Shown here: positions 1 through 7,390 of the stretch, piece by piece | How the letters are laid out: each line of letters starts with the position of its first letter | How positions within the stretch are numbered: the first letter of the stretch is position 1 | Assembly: GCA_030146155.1 (NCBI GenBank) | Contig: JASLCF010000187.1 | Span: 1-15,179, forward strand | DNA: 15,179 bases | Direction of reading: 5' to 3' | DNA from: Savagea sp. | GTDB taxonomy: Bacteria > Bacillota > Bacilli > Bacillales_A > Planococcaceae | Notes under the pieces: model-generated | The model's input: the letters and a program-made list of their open reading frames with translations, nothing else | The model's database searches: none | What the model was told of the DNA's origin: nothing | Translations under genes and position numbers: made by a program

Positions 1-1099
1 TTTCCTTACTTAGAGGTTGGAAAGAACGGTCAAATTCAGTATAGATCACTTCAAAAGAATTATTGATGTACCATAAGTGATAGCGACCCTCTTGCCAAAT
101 TATGACTGGCGATAAAAATAAATGAGGATACGTTGCCAATTGTTCTTCCTCTGACCATTCCATGCCATTGGTCGATACACGACGAAGTAAAATGGATTCT
201 TTGCGATGGCCATTGTATTCTCTATAATACAATTCTAGCCTCTTTAACTCAGGGTGGTAGATTAAATGAGTGTCTGAATTATACACTCGTTTGTCTTCTG
301 GCTTGCCTGGTTTTTCATCCACTGGGTTAGTAACTCCTTCAGGAATTACCCATTGAAGCAAGTCATTACTGGCATAAAGATGTGGATTCTCCACTAAATT
401 ATCACCATCTAAATAAGGTGTAGCGGCCATCCAGTAGCGATAGCCATTCCACTCTTCTTCAAAACGTACGACTGACGGGTGCAACACATCGATATCATCA
501 TAAGCCGTTGGAATAAATAAACGTTCTTTTGCATTACTCTCCGCAACTTTTTCTGTAGTCACAGTCCCTAATGTATTGATTTGAACAACCGCATCTTCTG
601 GTACTTGCAACAATTGTTTTTGTTCACGATGAATATCAAACGTATGTGCCGCGTAGTTTTTACGCATGACTTGAATTTGTGTCCGCTTCCCACTCGTTTG
701 TATTAAATAATTTCCTTCTTCTAAGTCGTTCAACTTCTGATGATAGATACCAGGTAGAACAGTTCCCGACCAATTCATTTGATTAACTGTAGTAAATGTT
801 AACGCAGCTTTCGCAGGATAGACGAGACGCATCTCCTCCTCAAGCATCAAATAATAAGAGGAATCTTTCAACTCAAAAGGTAAACCATAGGGAACATTTT
901 TCTTAAATAGTTGCATCGTTCCGTGACTCGTTCCGCTAATGAGAACTTCCCCTTTCAGTGTATCAATTTGTCTTTCTGCCTCTATTTTAGCCGGTTCCGT
1001 TGTAAAAATGAGACGAGGTTCACTTTGCCAATAGAGATAGCCGATGATCCCCACACTTAGCATTCCAATGAAGCCGATTACGATGATTCGTGTTTTCAT
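1..1099 (-). CDS. Membrane-anchored/exported protein with GH43-like beta-propeller signature (partial, 3' end outside window)
   Basis: The frame is open from ATG 1097-1099 to the left edge, giving 366 visible residues without a stop. An AAGGA ribosome binding site lies 8 nt before the ATG. Residues 4-24 are hydrophobic after a basic MKTR start, which suggests a signal anchor or signal peptide; no clear AXA cleavage site is visible. Residues 30-190 look like a beta-rich extracellular region. From about residue 195 a propeller-type signature begins: HPSV (207-210), WNGYRYWMAATPY (217-229), ENPHLYAS (237-244) and NSD (274-276). This pattern is familiar from five-bladed beta-propeller proteins related to family 43 glycosidases, often found near cell-surface polysaccharide genes in Bacilli. 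I infer a surface carbohydrate-binding or carbohydrate-cleaving role; the substrate is unknown. The gene is separated from yhgE by 440 bp and its own upstream region, so it is probably transcribed alone. Confidence 0.8.
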   Translation of the reverse strand, partial: MKTRIIVIGFIGMLSVGIIGYLYWQSEPRLIFTTEPAKIEAERQIDTLKGEVLISGTSHGTMQLFKKNVPYGLPFELKDSSYYLMLEEEMRLVYPAKAALTFTTVNQMNWSGTVLPGIYHQKLNDLEEGNYLIQTSGKRTQIQVMRKNYAAHTFDIHREQKQLLQVPEDAVVQINTLGTVTTEKVAESNAKERLFIPTAYDDIDVLHPSVVRFEEEWNGYRYWMAATPYLDGDNLVENPHLYASNDLLQWVIPEGVTNPVDEKPGKPEDKRVYNSDTHLIYHPELKRLELYYREYNGHRKESILLRRVSTNGMEWSEEEQLATYPHLFLSPVIIWQEGRYHLWYINNSFEVIYTEFDRSFQPLSKE

Positions 1100-1500
1100 G
1101 TTGTCATTCCTTTTTCTAACATGTCATAACATTAGCTCCCTTTCACAGTTGCCAAACGCTACTTCATGCATCTCTACTTTTTATGGACTAGCCCAATAGA
1201 CGCTTTTACATTAAAAATAGTTTCATTATTGTATGATTTTATTATAAAACAAGGCTACATTTTTACCTGAAAAGGGAATTCCGTTAGATAGATAAACAAA
1301 AAAGATGTTGTATAAAATAACATTCGTCATGATCATATTCGTTTGGAAGTCGGTATACCTGATTTCTTGGCGAGTTCATTTGAGTTGAAATATTCAAATA
1401 ACCCGTTGCTTTCTATTCCAGATAGATACTTTCCTAGGGACGTTCGCTCGAAACAGAAAATAGCGTGTCTTTAGATCGTTTAATTTTCTATCCAATAATA
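1100..1500. other. Non-coding intergenic region
   Basis: No convincing gene is visible in this AT-rich stretch. Reading leftward it holds the 5' leader of the propeller gene; a TATAAT hexamer on the minus strand (1241-1246) could be its -10 box, but no good -35 lies at the right distance. The right half contains a decayed copy of the repeat also seen near 14721, and then the yhgE terminator. Confidence 0.6.
1394..1450. repeat. Degenerate intergenic repeat, copy A
   Basis: The core ACCCGTTGCTTTC, then two mismatches, then TTCCAGAT is shared with copy B at 14722-14780. Similarity continues more weakly through TTTCCTAGGGACGTTCG (TTCTTGGGGTGTTCG in copy B). From memory this resembles a GC-rich dispersed element with a CCGTTGCTTTCCG...CCAG core seen between genes in several Bacilli. 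Copy A is AT-shifted and looks older or decayed. Confidence 0.6.
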
Positions 1501-1536
1501 AAAAGACTGCACATTAGACAGATCTAATGTGCAGTT
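1501..1536 (-). terminator. Intrinsic terminator of yhgE
   Basis: A perfect 13-bp stem (ACTGCACATTAGA pairing with TCTAATGTGCAGT) encloses a 4-nt loop. On the minus strand it is followed by CTTTTTATTATT, a good U-rich tail. It lies a few bases after the yhgE stop codon. Arm positions may be off by one base. Confidence 0.9.
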
Positions 1537-1540
1537 CATT

Positions 1541-4153
1541 TTATGCTTCTTGCTGTGATTTACGAATCATTTTCTTATCATGAACAATGAAATACAATAA
1601 AGTAAGTGCCATTGTAACCACTAAGAAGATGCCTAGAATTCCTAAGTTTGCCCACATATGAGCTGTGTCTCCACTTGATACTACTGCTTTAAATGCTTGA
1701 ACACTGTATGTCATTGGTAAAAATGCATTTAAAGGTTGTAATGGAGCTGGAATTAATTCTAATGGGAATGTGCCTGCACTTGTTGTTAATTGTAAAATGA
1801 GCAACACAATCGCAATGAATCGACCAGGGTCTCCTAAAGTCGTAGATAACAACTGGACTAAACTCATAAATACAAAGCTCGTCATAATAGTAACTAAAAT
1901 AAATAATGGAACATTTGTTACTTCTAAGCCTAAACCGAGTAGTAGGATTGCATCTAGGATTAAGGCTTGAATAATCCCGATGACTGCTACCATCCCTGTT
2001 TTTGTAGCATATAAAGTGAAACCATTTTTCGGATGTCCAACAGGTTCACGTAAATTAATAACAATCGACATTAATAAAGCTCCAACGAATAGTCCTAATG
2101 AGATAAAGTAAGGAGCGAAACCTGTTCCGTAGTTAGGAACATGATTAACTTCTGTTTTCTCCATATCTACTGGGCTACCCATCATATCGTAAGTTTCATC
2201 CGTCGTGCTGACATCGTTTACCTCATCTGCTGCTTCAGCTAATTTACTATGAAGTTCTTCAGTACCCTCTTTCAATTCAACAACACCATCATCCAATGTG
2301 GTTGAACCGTCTTTTAATTGATGGGAAGCATCATTAAATTGACTTGAGCCGTCTGCTAATTGACCCATCCCGTCATTTAGTGTAGAAGCGCCTGTTGCAA
2401 GTTGTTGTGCACCATTTGCTGCTTCACCAACTTTTGTACCAAATACATTCATATTATCGATTAACTGACTGTGTCCATAAGTTAACGCTTGAGAACCTTC
2501 TAAGAGTTGAGAAGAACCTTGTGCTAAGCTTACGATTCCTTGTTGCATCGCTTGCTGTCCTTCGCTAATTTGAAGGGCACCACCATTTAATTGTTTGAAA
2601 ACAGGTGCTATCGCAGTGGCAATACTTTGTTCAATACCTTCAGCGCCGCCCATGTTTTCATGAACGCCTGATTTAAATTGACCCATACCCGCTGCTACAT
2701 TCTCATTAATTTCTTTTGCAGTCATTGCCGCAGCTTGTGAGACGCCCGAAGATATCGGCTCTTGTAATTGTTGTTTTAATTGTTCTTCTGATACCCCTGC
2801 ACCGCCACTTCCTGCTAAACCTTGTGCAATTTGACTATGCAGTTGTTGTGTCACTTGTTCTTTTGATGGTGACTGTTCAGCTACACCTTGTTGAAGCGCA
2901 CTAATTTGCTCTGCTGGTATGCCCAGTGCTTGCATTTGGTTAAACAGTTGAGCAAAGGCTTGCTGTTGTTGATTCACTATTCCTTCTGCTAGCTGAGGCG
3001 CCATTTGACTAGCAATCGTTTCAGGTAAATTTCCTAGCTGCGCATTCACACCTGCAGCTACTTGTTTAGCAACACCATCCACTAATTGAGCACTTAATGT
3101 GGGTGCCATTTTTTGAGTTAACCCTTGTTGAATGCCTGAAGTAAGACCCGTTTCAAGTTGGTCAATGCCTTCATCTAAACTTTGTAAACTGCTTTGTAAT
3201 TGTTGTTGAATTTGTTGCCCCATTTGAGCAGGTAATTGCTGTTCAAATTGAGTCAATCCATTTTGTAATTGTTTGGTTCCTGCAATGAGTTGCGGATTTT
3301 TCTCTACTAATTGTGTTAATCCGCCATTTACCTGCTGAACACCTTCACCAAGTGCTTGCGAACCGTCTCCTAATTGTTGGGAAGCATCTACAAATTTACC
3401 TGTAGCATCCTGCATTTGAACTAAACCTGATGAGAGCGTTTGTGCACCTTCTGCCAATTGAATGGTTCCATCTGCTGCACGGCCTACCCCCTCTTCAAAT
3501 TCAATAGATTTAGATGCAAGAGTGGTTAACGCTTCTTTTAAATCACCTGTTCCATCTTTAATCTTTTGAACACCTTCGTCTAATTCACCACTTCCATCAG
3601 CGGCTGTAGCTAAACCGTCGCCAATTTCTTCAATGGTATCAAACATCGTTTCTGCATAAGTTTTAGTAACTTCTGAAGCGATTTTTGCTTGAATCTCCTT
3701 CACTGCACTTTCTCCAATTTGAGAAGAAAGGAAGTTAAAACTCTCGTTTGGAATATATTTCAACATTAACTTCTTTGGATGATCATCCATTAAAGTCGTT
3801 GCATTCTCTGAGAAATCTTTAGGAATTTCTACTAATAAATAATATTTTTGATCTTCTAAATCAGCATAACCTTGGTCTTTATCTACAAAATCAAATGTCA
3901 ATTCTTCTAAATCTTTTAAATTGTCTACGAGATCGTCACCGATTCGAAGTTCTTTCCCTTCGAAATCCGCTCCTTCGTCCTCATTAATGACTGCAACAGG
4001 GAGTTTATCTAGATAATCATAAGGATCCCAGAACGCCCATAAAAACATACCTGCATACATTAACGGAACAAGGAGAATCGCAATGACTGCTACTAACAGT
4101 TGACGATTCGTAAAGATTTCTTTCCATTCACGATAAAAAGATGTCTTTTTCAT
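1541..4153 (-). CDS. yhgE: YhgE/Pip-family membrane protein (ABC-2-like, type VII secretion accessory/phage-receptor family)
   Basis: The protein has 870 residues from the chosen start. One N-terminal membrane segment (about residues 17-41) is followed by the family motif LPVAVINEDEG (51-61), an extracellular region, and a C-terminal block (about 676-870) of five to six membrane helices containing SAGTFPLELIP and LPMTYSVQAFKA, typical of YhgE/Pip and ABC-2 permease relatives. The middle (about 180-650) is very rich in Gln, Gly and Ala and carries many short repeats of the form G-x-x-x-L-x-x-G, consistent with a long helical or coiled-coil stalk. Family members include Lactococcus phage-infection protein Pip, Bacillus YueB and YhgE; the B. 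subtilis YhgE is shorter. The start at 4153 has AGGAG 7 nt upstream; a longer reading begins with TTG inside the operator and is unlikely. It follows the TetR gene and is probably controlled by it. The transported substrate is unknown. Confidence 0.88.
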   Translation of the reverse strand: MKKTSFYREWKEIFTNRQLLVAVIAILLVPLMYAGMFLWAFWDPYDYLDKLPVAVINEDEGADFEGKELRIGDDLVDNLKDLEELTFDFVDKDQGYADLEDQKYYLLVEIPKDFSENATTLMDDHPKKLMLKYIPNESFNFLSSQIGESAVKEIQAKIASEVTKTYAETMFDTIEEIGDGLATAADGSGELDEGVQKIKDGTGDLKEALTTLASKSIEFEEGVGRAADGTIQLAEGAQTLSSGLVQMQDATGKFVDASQQLGDGSQALGEGVQQVNGGLTQLVEKNPQLIAGTKQLQNGLTQFEQQLPAQMGQQIQQQLQSSLQSLDEGIDQLETGLTSGIQQGLTQKMAPTLSAQLVDGVAKQVAAGVNAQLGNLPETIASQMAPQLAEGIVNQQQQAFAQLFNQMQALGIPAEQISALQQGVAEQSPSKEQVTQQLHSQIAQGLAGSGGAGVSEEQLKQQLQEPISSGVSQAAAMTAKEINENVAAGMGQFKSGVHENMGGAEGIEQSIATAIAPVFKQLNGGALQISEGQQAMQQGIVSLAQGSSQLLEGSQALTYGHSQLIDNMNVFGTKVGEAANGAQQLATGASTLNDGMGQLADGSSQFNDASHQLKDGSTTLDDGVVELKEGTEELHSKLAEAADEVNDVSTTDETYDMMGSPVDMEKTEVNHVPNYGTGFAPYFISLGLFVGALLMSIVINLREPVGHPKNGFTLYATKTGMVAVIGIIQALILDAILLLGLGLEVTNVPLFILVTIMTSFVFMSLVQLLSTTLGDPGRFIAIVLLILQLTTSAGTFPLELIPAPLQPLNAFLPMTYSVQAFKAVVSSGDTAHMWANLGILGIFLVVTMALTLLYFIVHDKKMIRKSQQEA

Positions 4154-4177
4154 TCTTCCACTCCTCTTAATAACCAC

Positions 4178-4200
4178 TGACCACTTTAGCCAATTGGTCA
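4178..4200. promoter_or_regulatory. TetR operator in front of yhgE
   Basis: This 23-bp site has inverted ends TGACC and GGTCA. It matches the site upstream of the TetR gene at most positions, including ACTGACC before and TTTAG within the spacer. It sits between the TetR stop codon and the yhgE ribosome binding site, so the regulator could bind inside its own operon. Confidence 0.75.
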
Positions 4201-4217
4201 ATTGTTTGTAAAATTGT

Positions 4218-4240
4218 AGGATTATCCATTCGATAATCCT
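4218..4240. other. Hairpin directly after the TetR stop codon
   Basis: AGGATTATC and GATAATCCT form a perfect 9-bp stem with a 5-nt loop, starting immediately after the TetR stop codon on the minus strand. The following bases (ACAATTTTAC) are not a convincing U-tract. It may be a partial terminator, an RNA-stability element, or may reduce yhgE read-through; which of these is not decidable here. Confidence 0.55.
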
Positions 4241-4825
4241 TTAACAGCATCCTTCTGGTGACAATCCTTCAATCAGGTAAAGTCTAAACAGATTAGGTAT
4301 CTCTTCTTTATCAAGGGGCGAATTGTACCTTTCCCAATCAAAGATGAGTGCAATATACAGTTTATAAATTACAAATGCCGTAATTTCTGGGTCACACGCC
4401 TTAATTTCACCTGCATCAATTGCTGATACAATCAGTTTACTAATATAGCTCACGACTGTACGTTCTAGCTTTTGAATGACATCTGAAACAGTAGGTGTTC
4501 CCATTTCTTTTTCCTCTTGTAACAGTTTAATTACCAACTGATGGTCTGTGCGGTACTCGAGTAAAGTATGGAGCGCCAAATCCGCATTAATGAAAAAGGA
4601 CTCCCCTTCTATCATGACACCTTCTGCTTCAGCTTTCATTTCAACAATTAACGAGGAAATGATTTCATGAAACAATTCTTCTTTGTTTTTGTAAAAGGTA
4701 TAGATCGTTCCTTTACCTACCTTAGCTAAGCGAGCCACTTGATCCATCGTTGTTGCTTTATAACCAAACGAGGAAAATGATTGTGAGGCAGCATCTAATA
4801 TTAATTGTTTACGATCGACATCCAT
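4241..4825 (-). CDS. yhgD: TetR/AcrR-family transcriptional regulator, YhgD-like
   Basis: The protein has 194 residues, normal for the family. The N-terminal DNA-binding domain (about 1-50) shows the usual pattern: LILDAASQSFSSFGYKATTM, the helix-turn-helix around QVARLAKVGKGTIYTFYKNK, then EELFHEI. The C-terminal ligand domain is helical and gives no hint of the inducer. The start at 4825 has AGAGGTGA at good spacing. The TetR-then-yhgE order downstream of haem genes is the arrangement I recall for yhgD-yhgE after hemEHY in B. subtilis, so orthology is likely though inferred from context. Two matching 23-bp palindromes, one in its own leader and one before yhgE, indicate autoregulation and control of yhgE. 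The protein ends in GCC (Gly-Cys-Cys), which is unremarkable without further evidence. Confidence 0.9.
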   Translation of the reverse strand: MDVDRKQLILDAASQSFSSFGYKATTMDQVARLAKVGKGTIYTFYKNKEELFHEIISSLIVEMKAEAEGVMIEGESFFINADLALHTLLEYRTDHQLVIKLLQEEKEMGTPTVSDVIQKLERTVVSYISKLIVSAIDAGEIKACDPEITAFVIYKLYIALIFDWERYNSPLDKEEIPNLFRLYLIEGLSPEGCC

Positions 4826-4846
4826 TTCTTCACCTCTCTAACCGAC

Positions 4847-4869
4847 TGACCGTTTTAGTTTTTTGGTCA
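4847..4869. promoter_or_regulatory. TetR operator in the leader of its own gene
   Basis: This is a 23-bp site from TGACC to GGTCA with the spacer GTTTTAGTTTTTT, nearly the same as the site at 4178-4200. It lies just downstream of the predicted transcription start and upstream of the TetR ribosome binding site, where a bound repressor would block initiation or elongation. Confidence 0.78.
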
Positions 4870-4888
4870 TTAATTCAGTACAGAAAGT

Positions 4889-4917
4889 ATCTTATCATGG
4901 ATAGAAAGGGAATGCAA
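4889..4917 (-). promoter_or_regulatory. SigA-type promoter of the TetR-yhgE unit
   Basis: On the minus strand the -35 box TTGCAT (4912-4917) and the -10 box TAAGAT (4889-4894) are exactly 17 bp apart, with a TG extended -10 element one base before the -10 box. Transcription would start near 4882, leaving the operator at 4847-4869 within the first 35 nt of the transcript. Confidence 0.75.
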
Positions 4918-4992
4918 CCTATAACTTTTCAAAGTGGAAGGCTAAGATTCGATACAGCAATTGGGGGATAATATAGTAGACGAAAGAATAGA

Positions 4993-5046
4993 AAATAACT
5001 CAGGTACTGGCTGAGAAACATCGCACCACCAATACCTGAGTTATTT
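4993..5046 (-). terminator. Terminator of the hem operon (long loop)
   Basis: AAATAACTCAGGTA (4993-5006) pairs perfectly with TACCTGAGTTATTT (5033-5046), a 14-bp stem; after one C/A mismatch TGG/CCA extends it. The 26-nt loop is longer than usual. On the minus strand the stem is followed by a T-rich tail (TTTTCTATTCTTT), and it starts about 8 nt after the hemY stop codon. Confidence 0.78.
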
Positions 5047-5054
5047 ATTTCAAG

Positions 5055-6437
5055 TTATTTCATATTGTAGCGTTTACGAACCGATTGCTGAGCTTGCAGG
5101 ACACAGTCTGGGACGCCCACGCCATAAAAGGAGCTTCCTGATACGACAATACCAGGATAATAAGCATGTAGTCTTTCCTCTAACTGTTGGAGTCTTTGCA
5201 GGTGACCCACAGTATATTGAGGCATTGCTTCTATATATCGGGTGACTACAGTAAATAAAGGTTGCCCTTTGACTTGAACGAGTTCTTTAAGTTCTTGCAT
5301 AATGATCTCAATCAAAGCTGCATCAGGCAACGTCGTTACTTCTTGATCTGCAGGTTTTCCTAAATAGACACGTAATAAGGTTTTTCCGGATGACGCCACA
5401 TGAGACCATTTTTGGTCCGTCCACGTGCAAGCAGTCATCCGATTTGTTTCTTTTCGAGAAATGATGAAACCCGTTCCTTCTAATGGGTTATCTACTTGAT
5501 GGGCATCAAACGCTAAAGCAACATTGACCACCGAATTCGAGGGAACATCATTCCAGACTGCTAACGCTGTATCATCTAAGAGTTGAGCTAACTGCGGGTG
5601 AGGAATAGTGATGAAAACCTCATCTGCATATCTCTTTTCTCCTGAAGCAAGGAGGAGCTCATATCCTTTCCCGATCTTTTGAATACGTGTAACGGCAGTA
5701 TTCAAATGAATCTTTTCCGCTGGTAAATGAGTGACAATGGCATCAACTAATGATTGAAAACCATTTTTAAAAGCCATAAACTGTCCCACTTGCTTTCCAG
5801 TTTGACGTTTCTTTTTAGGCATTTCTTTTTGTAATCCGCGGATAATACTCCCGTACTGTTGCCCATACTTTTGAAATTGTGGAAAAGTAGCTTGTGTACT
5901 CATTTGATTAATATCTCCAGAATAAATCCCAGAAAGTAAAGGTTCAATTAAATGATCAACCACTTCATTGCCTAAACGCTTCCTAAAAAAGGTCCCGAGT
6001 GATACATCTTTTGTTTCCGTTTCTTTTTTTTGAAACAAGTCCATTGCCGCACGCATTTTACCTGACCAACTAAATAATGAAGTCGTCAAAAATGGAGACA
6101 GTTGTGTCGGTATTCCCATAAAAGAACCTGCTGGAATCGGATGCAGTTTTTTATTTACTAGAATATAGGCTTGACCTGTTTGATTTCTTATTAAGTCTTC
6201 TTTTAAACCTACAGCCTCCGCTAATTCGATTAAAGCTGTTTTACGTGCTAAAAAAGAATCCGGCCCTCTTTCAATCAAAAAGCCATCTTTTCGAATGGTT
6301 TCAATTTTGCCACCTAAACGATTGGAAGCTTCATATAAGTCGTATGCTAACTCGTGACCTTCTTTTATTTTTTGTTCTAACTCAAATGCAGTCGTTAGCC
6401 CTGTAATGCCTCCACCAATCACCGCTATTTTCTTCAT
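5055..6437 (-). CDS. hemY: Coproporphyrinogen III oxidase HemY/CgoX (protoporphyrinogen oxidase family)
   Basis: The protein has 460 residues, close to Bacillus HemY. An N-terminal FAD-binding Rossmann motif GGGITG (8-13) is followed by the acidic ribose-binding end of the second strand (YEAS) and GGKIET. The block RKDGFLIERGPDSF and the C-terminal SSFYGVGVPDCV, part of the FAD site, are characteristic. In Gram-positive bacteria this O2-dependent flavoprotein oxidises coproporphyrinogen III to coproporphyrin III, before iron insertion; the presence of hemQ in this locus supports that route over protoporphyrin formation. There are no membrane segments, so it should be cytosolic or peripheral. 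Its ATG overlaps the hemH stop codon (ATGA, 6434-6437), implying translational coupling. It is the last gene of the operon and is followed by the terminator at 4993-5046. Confidence 0.95.
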   Translation of the reverse strand: MKKIAVIGGGITGLTTAFELEQKIKEGHELAYDLYEASNRLGGKIETIRKDGFLIERGPDSFLARKTALIELAEAVGLKEDLIRNQTGQAYILVNKKLHPIPAGSFMGIPTQLSPFLTTSLFSWSGKMRAAMDLFQKKETETKDVSLGTFFRKRLGNEVVDHLIEPLLSGIYSGDINQMSTQATFPQFQKYGQQYGSIIRGLQKEMPKKKRQTGKQVGQFMAFKNGFQSLVDAIVTHLPAEKIHLNTAVTRIQKIGKGYELLLASGEKRYADEVFITIPHPQLAQLLDDTALAVWNDVPSNSVVNVALAFDAHQVDNPLEGTGFIISRKETNRMTACTWTDQKWSHVASSGKTLLRVYLGKPADQEVTTLPDAALIEIIMQELKELVQVKGQPLFTVVTRYIEAMPQYTVGHLQRLQQLEERLHAYYPGIVVSGSSFYGVGVPDCVLQAQQSVRKRYNMK

Positions 6438-7375
6438 TCACTACTCACATCTTTATATCGGTGTAAACAAGTCTTCGCGAGCATTTCAATGAATAAAGGA
6501 GACGTATTAGGCATCTCGGGACGATAATAAGGAATGTTAAGCTCGTCACATACCACACGACATTCCACATCGTTATCATATAATACTTCTAAATGGTCTG
6601 AAATAAAGCCAATCGGAGCATAAATAAAAGCACTCACCGGTTGTTGTTCTGCAATTGTACGCGTTAAATCTTGAACATCTGGTCCTAACCATGGGTCTGG
6701 TGTGTTCCCCTCACTTTGCCAGCCAATCGAATAGTGTTCAATACCGGTTGCTTTGACAATCGCTACGACACTTTCTTTCAATTGCTCGGGATAGGGATCG
6801 CCAAATTGTAGGATTTTTTCTGGTAAACTATGCGCAGAAAAAATCACATGAGCCGCTTCTTGCTCTTTTTGAGATAATTGTTGCCAAACATCTTCGATGG
6901 CTTCTTTCCAATACTGAATAAAGCCAGATTCGAGGTGCCAATCTTCTACTTGCGTCAATTCGATGCCATGTTGATTAGCCTCCTCTAACGCCCGCTCATT
7001 GTATGACTTCACACTAAATGTCGAGTAATGAGGAGCTAACACCAATGTCACAGCCTGCTTAATACCATCTGCTGCCATCTCTGCCACTGCATCTTCAATG
7101 AATGGAGCAATATGCTTTAAACCGATGTACACACGATAAGTAGTTGAGTCATCTAATGCATTCATTTGTGCTTCAATTGCCTGTGCTTGTTGTTTTGTAA
7201 TATTAGCTAATGGAGAAATTCCACCAATCGCTTGGTAACGGTTGGTTAAATCTGCTAAAGCTTCTGCCGAAGGTTTTCTGCCTCTACGGATGTGCGTGTA
7301 ATAACTTTCAATTTCATCTTCATGGTTAGGTGTTCCATACGCCATGACTAAAACGCCTACTACTCTTTTTGTCAT
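6434..7375 (-). CDS. hemH: Coproporphyrin III ferrochelatase HemH/CpfC
   Basis: The protein has 313 residues, the length of soluble Bacillus-type ferrochelatases. Visible active-site residues are Tyr13 in MAYGTP, His182 in FSAHSLPEK and Glu263 in ISDHLEVLYD, corresponding to Tyr13, His183 and Glu264 of B. subtilis HemH. The late motif YYRPEMPN is also present. It inserts Fe2+ into coproporphyrin III to give coproheme, the substrate of HemQ. No membrane anchor or obvious iron-sulphur cysteine cluster is visible. GGAG lies 9 nt before the start; the gap to hemE is 15 bp and the stop overlaps the hemY start by 4 bp. Confidence 0.95.
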   Translation of the reverse strand: MTKRVVGVLVMAYGTPNHEDEIESYYTHIRRGRKPSAEALADLTNRYQAIGGISPLANITKQQAQAIEAQMNALDDSTTYRVYIGLKHIAPFIEDAVAEMAADGIKQAVTLVLAPHYSTFSVKSYNERALEEANQHGIELTQVEDWHLESGFIQYWKEAIEDVWQQLSQKEQEAAHVIFSAHSLPEKILQFGDPYPEQLKESVVAIVKATGIEHYSIGWQSEGNTPDPWLGPDVQDLTRTIAEQQPVSAFIYAPIGFISDHLEVLYDNDVECRVVCDELNIPYYRPEMPNTSPLFIEMLAKTCLHRYKDVSSE

Positions 7376-7390
7376 TATCGTTCACTCCAA

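Noticed and set aside
133..330. Small plus-strand frame at the left edge
   Set aside because: It is antisense to the propeller gene, which has a signal anchor, family motifs and a ribosome binding site.
2716..2904. Short plus-strand reading frame inside yhgE
   Set aside because: It is antisense to the repetitive Gln-rich region and its Leu/Val-rich product is a by-product of the CAA/CAG codons; no ribosome binding site is seen.
4154..4201. Longer N-terminus for YhgE starting with TTG at 4201
   Set aside because: It begins inside the TetR operator, adds 16 non-conserved residues, and the ATG at 4153 has a strong AGGAG at 7 nt.
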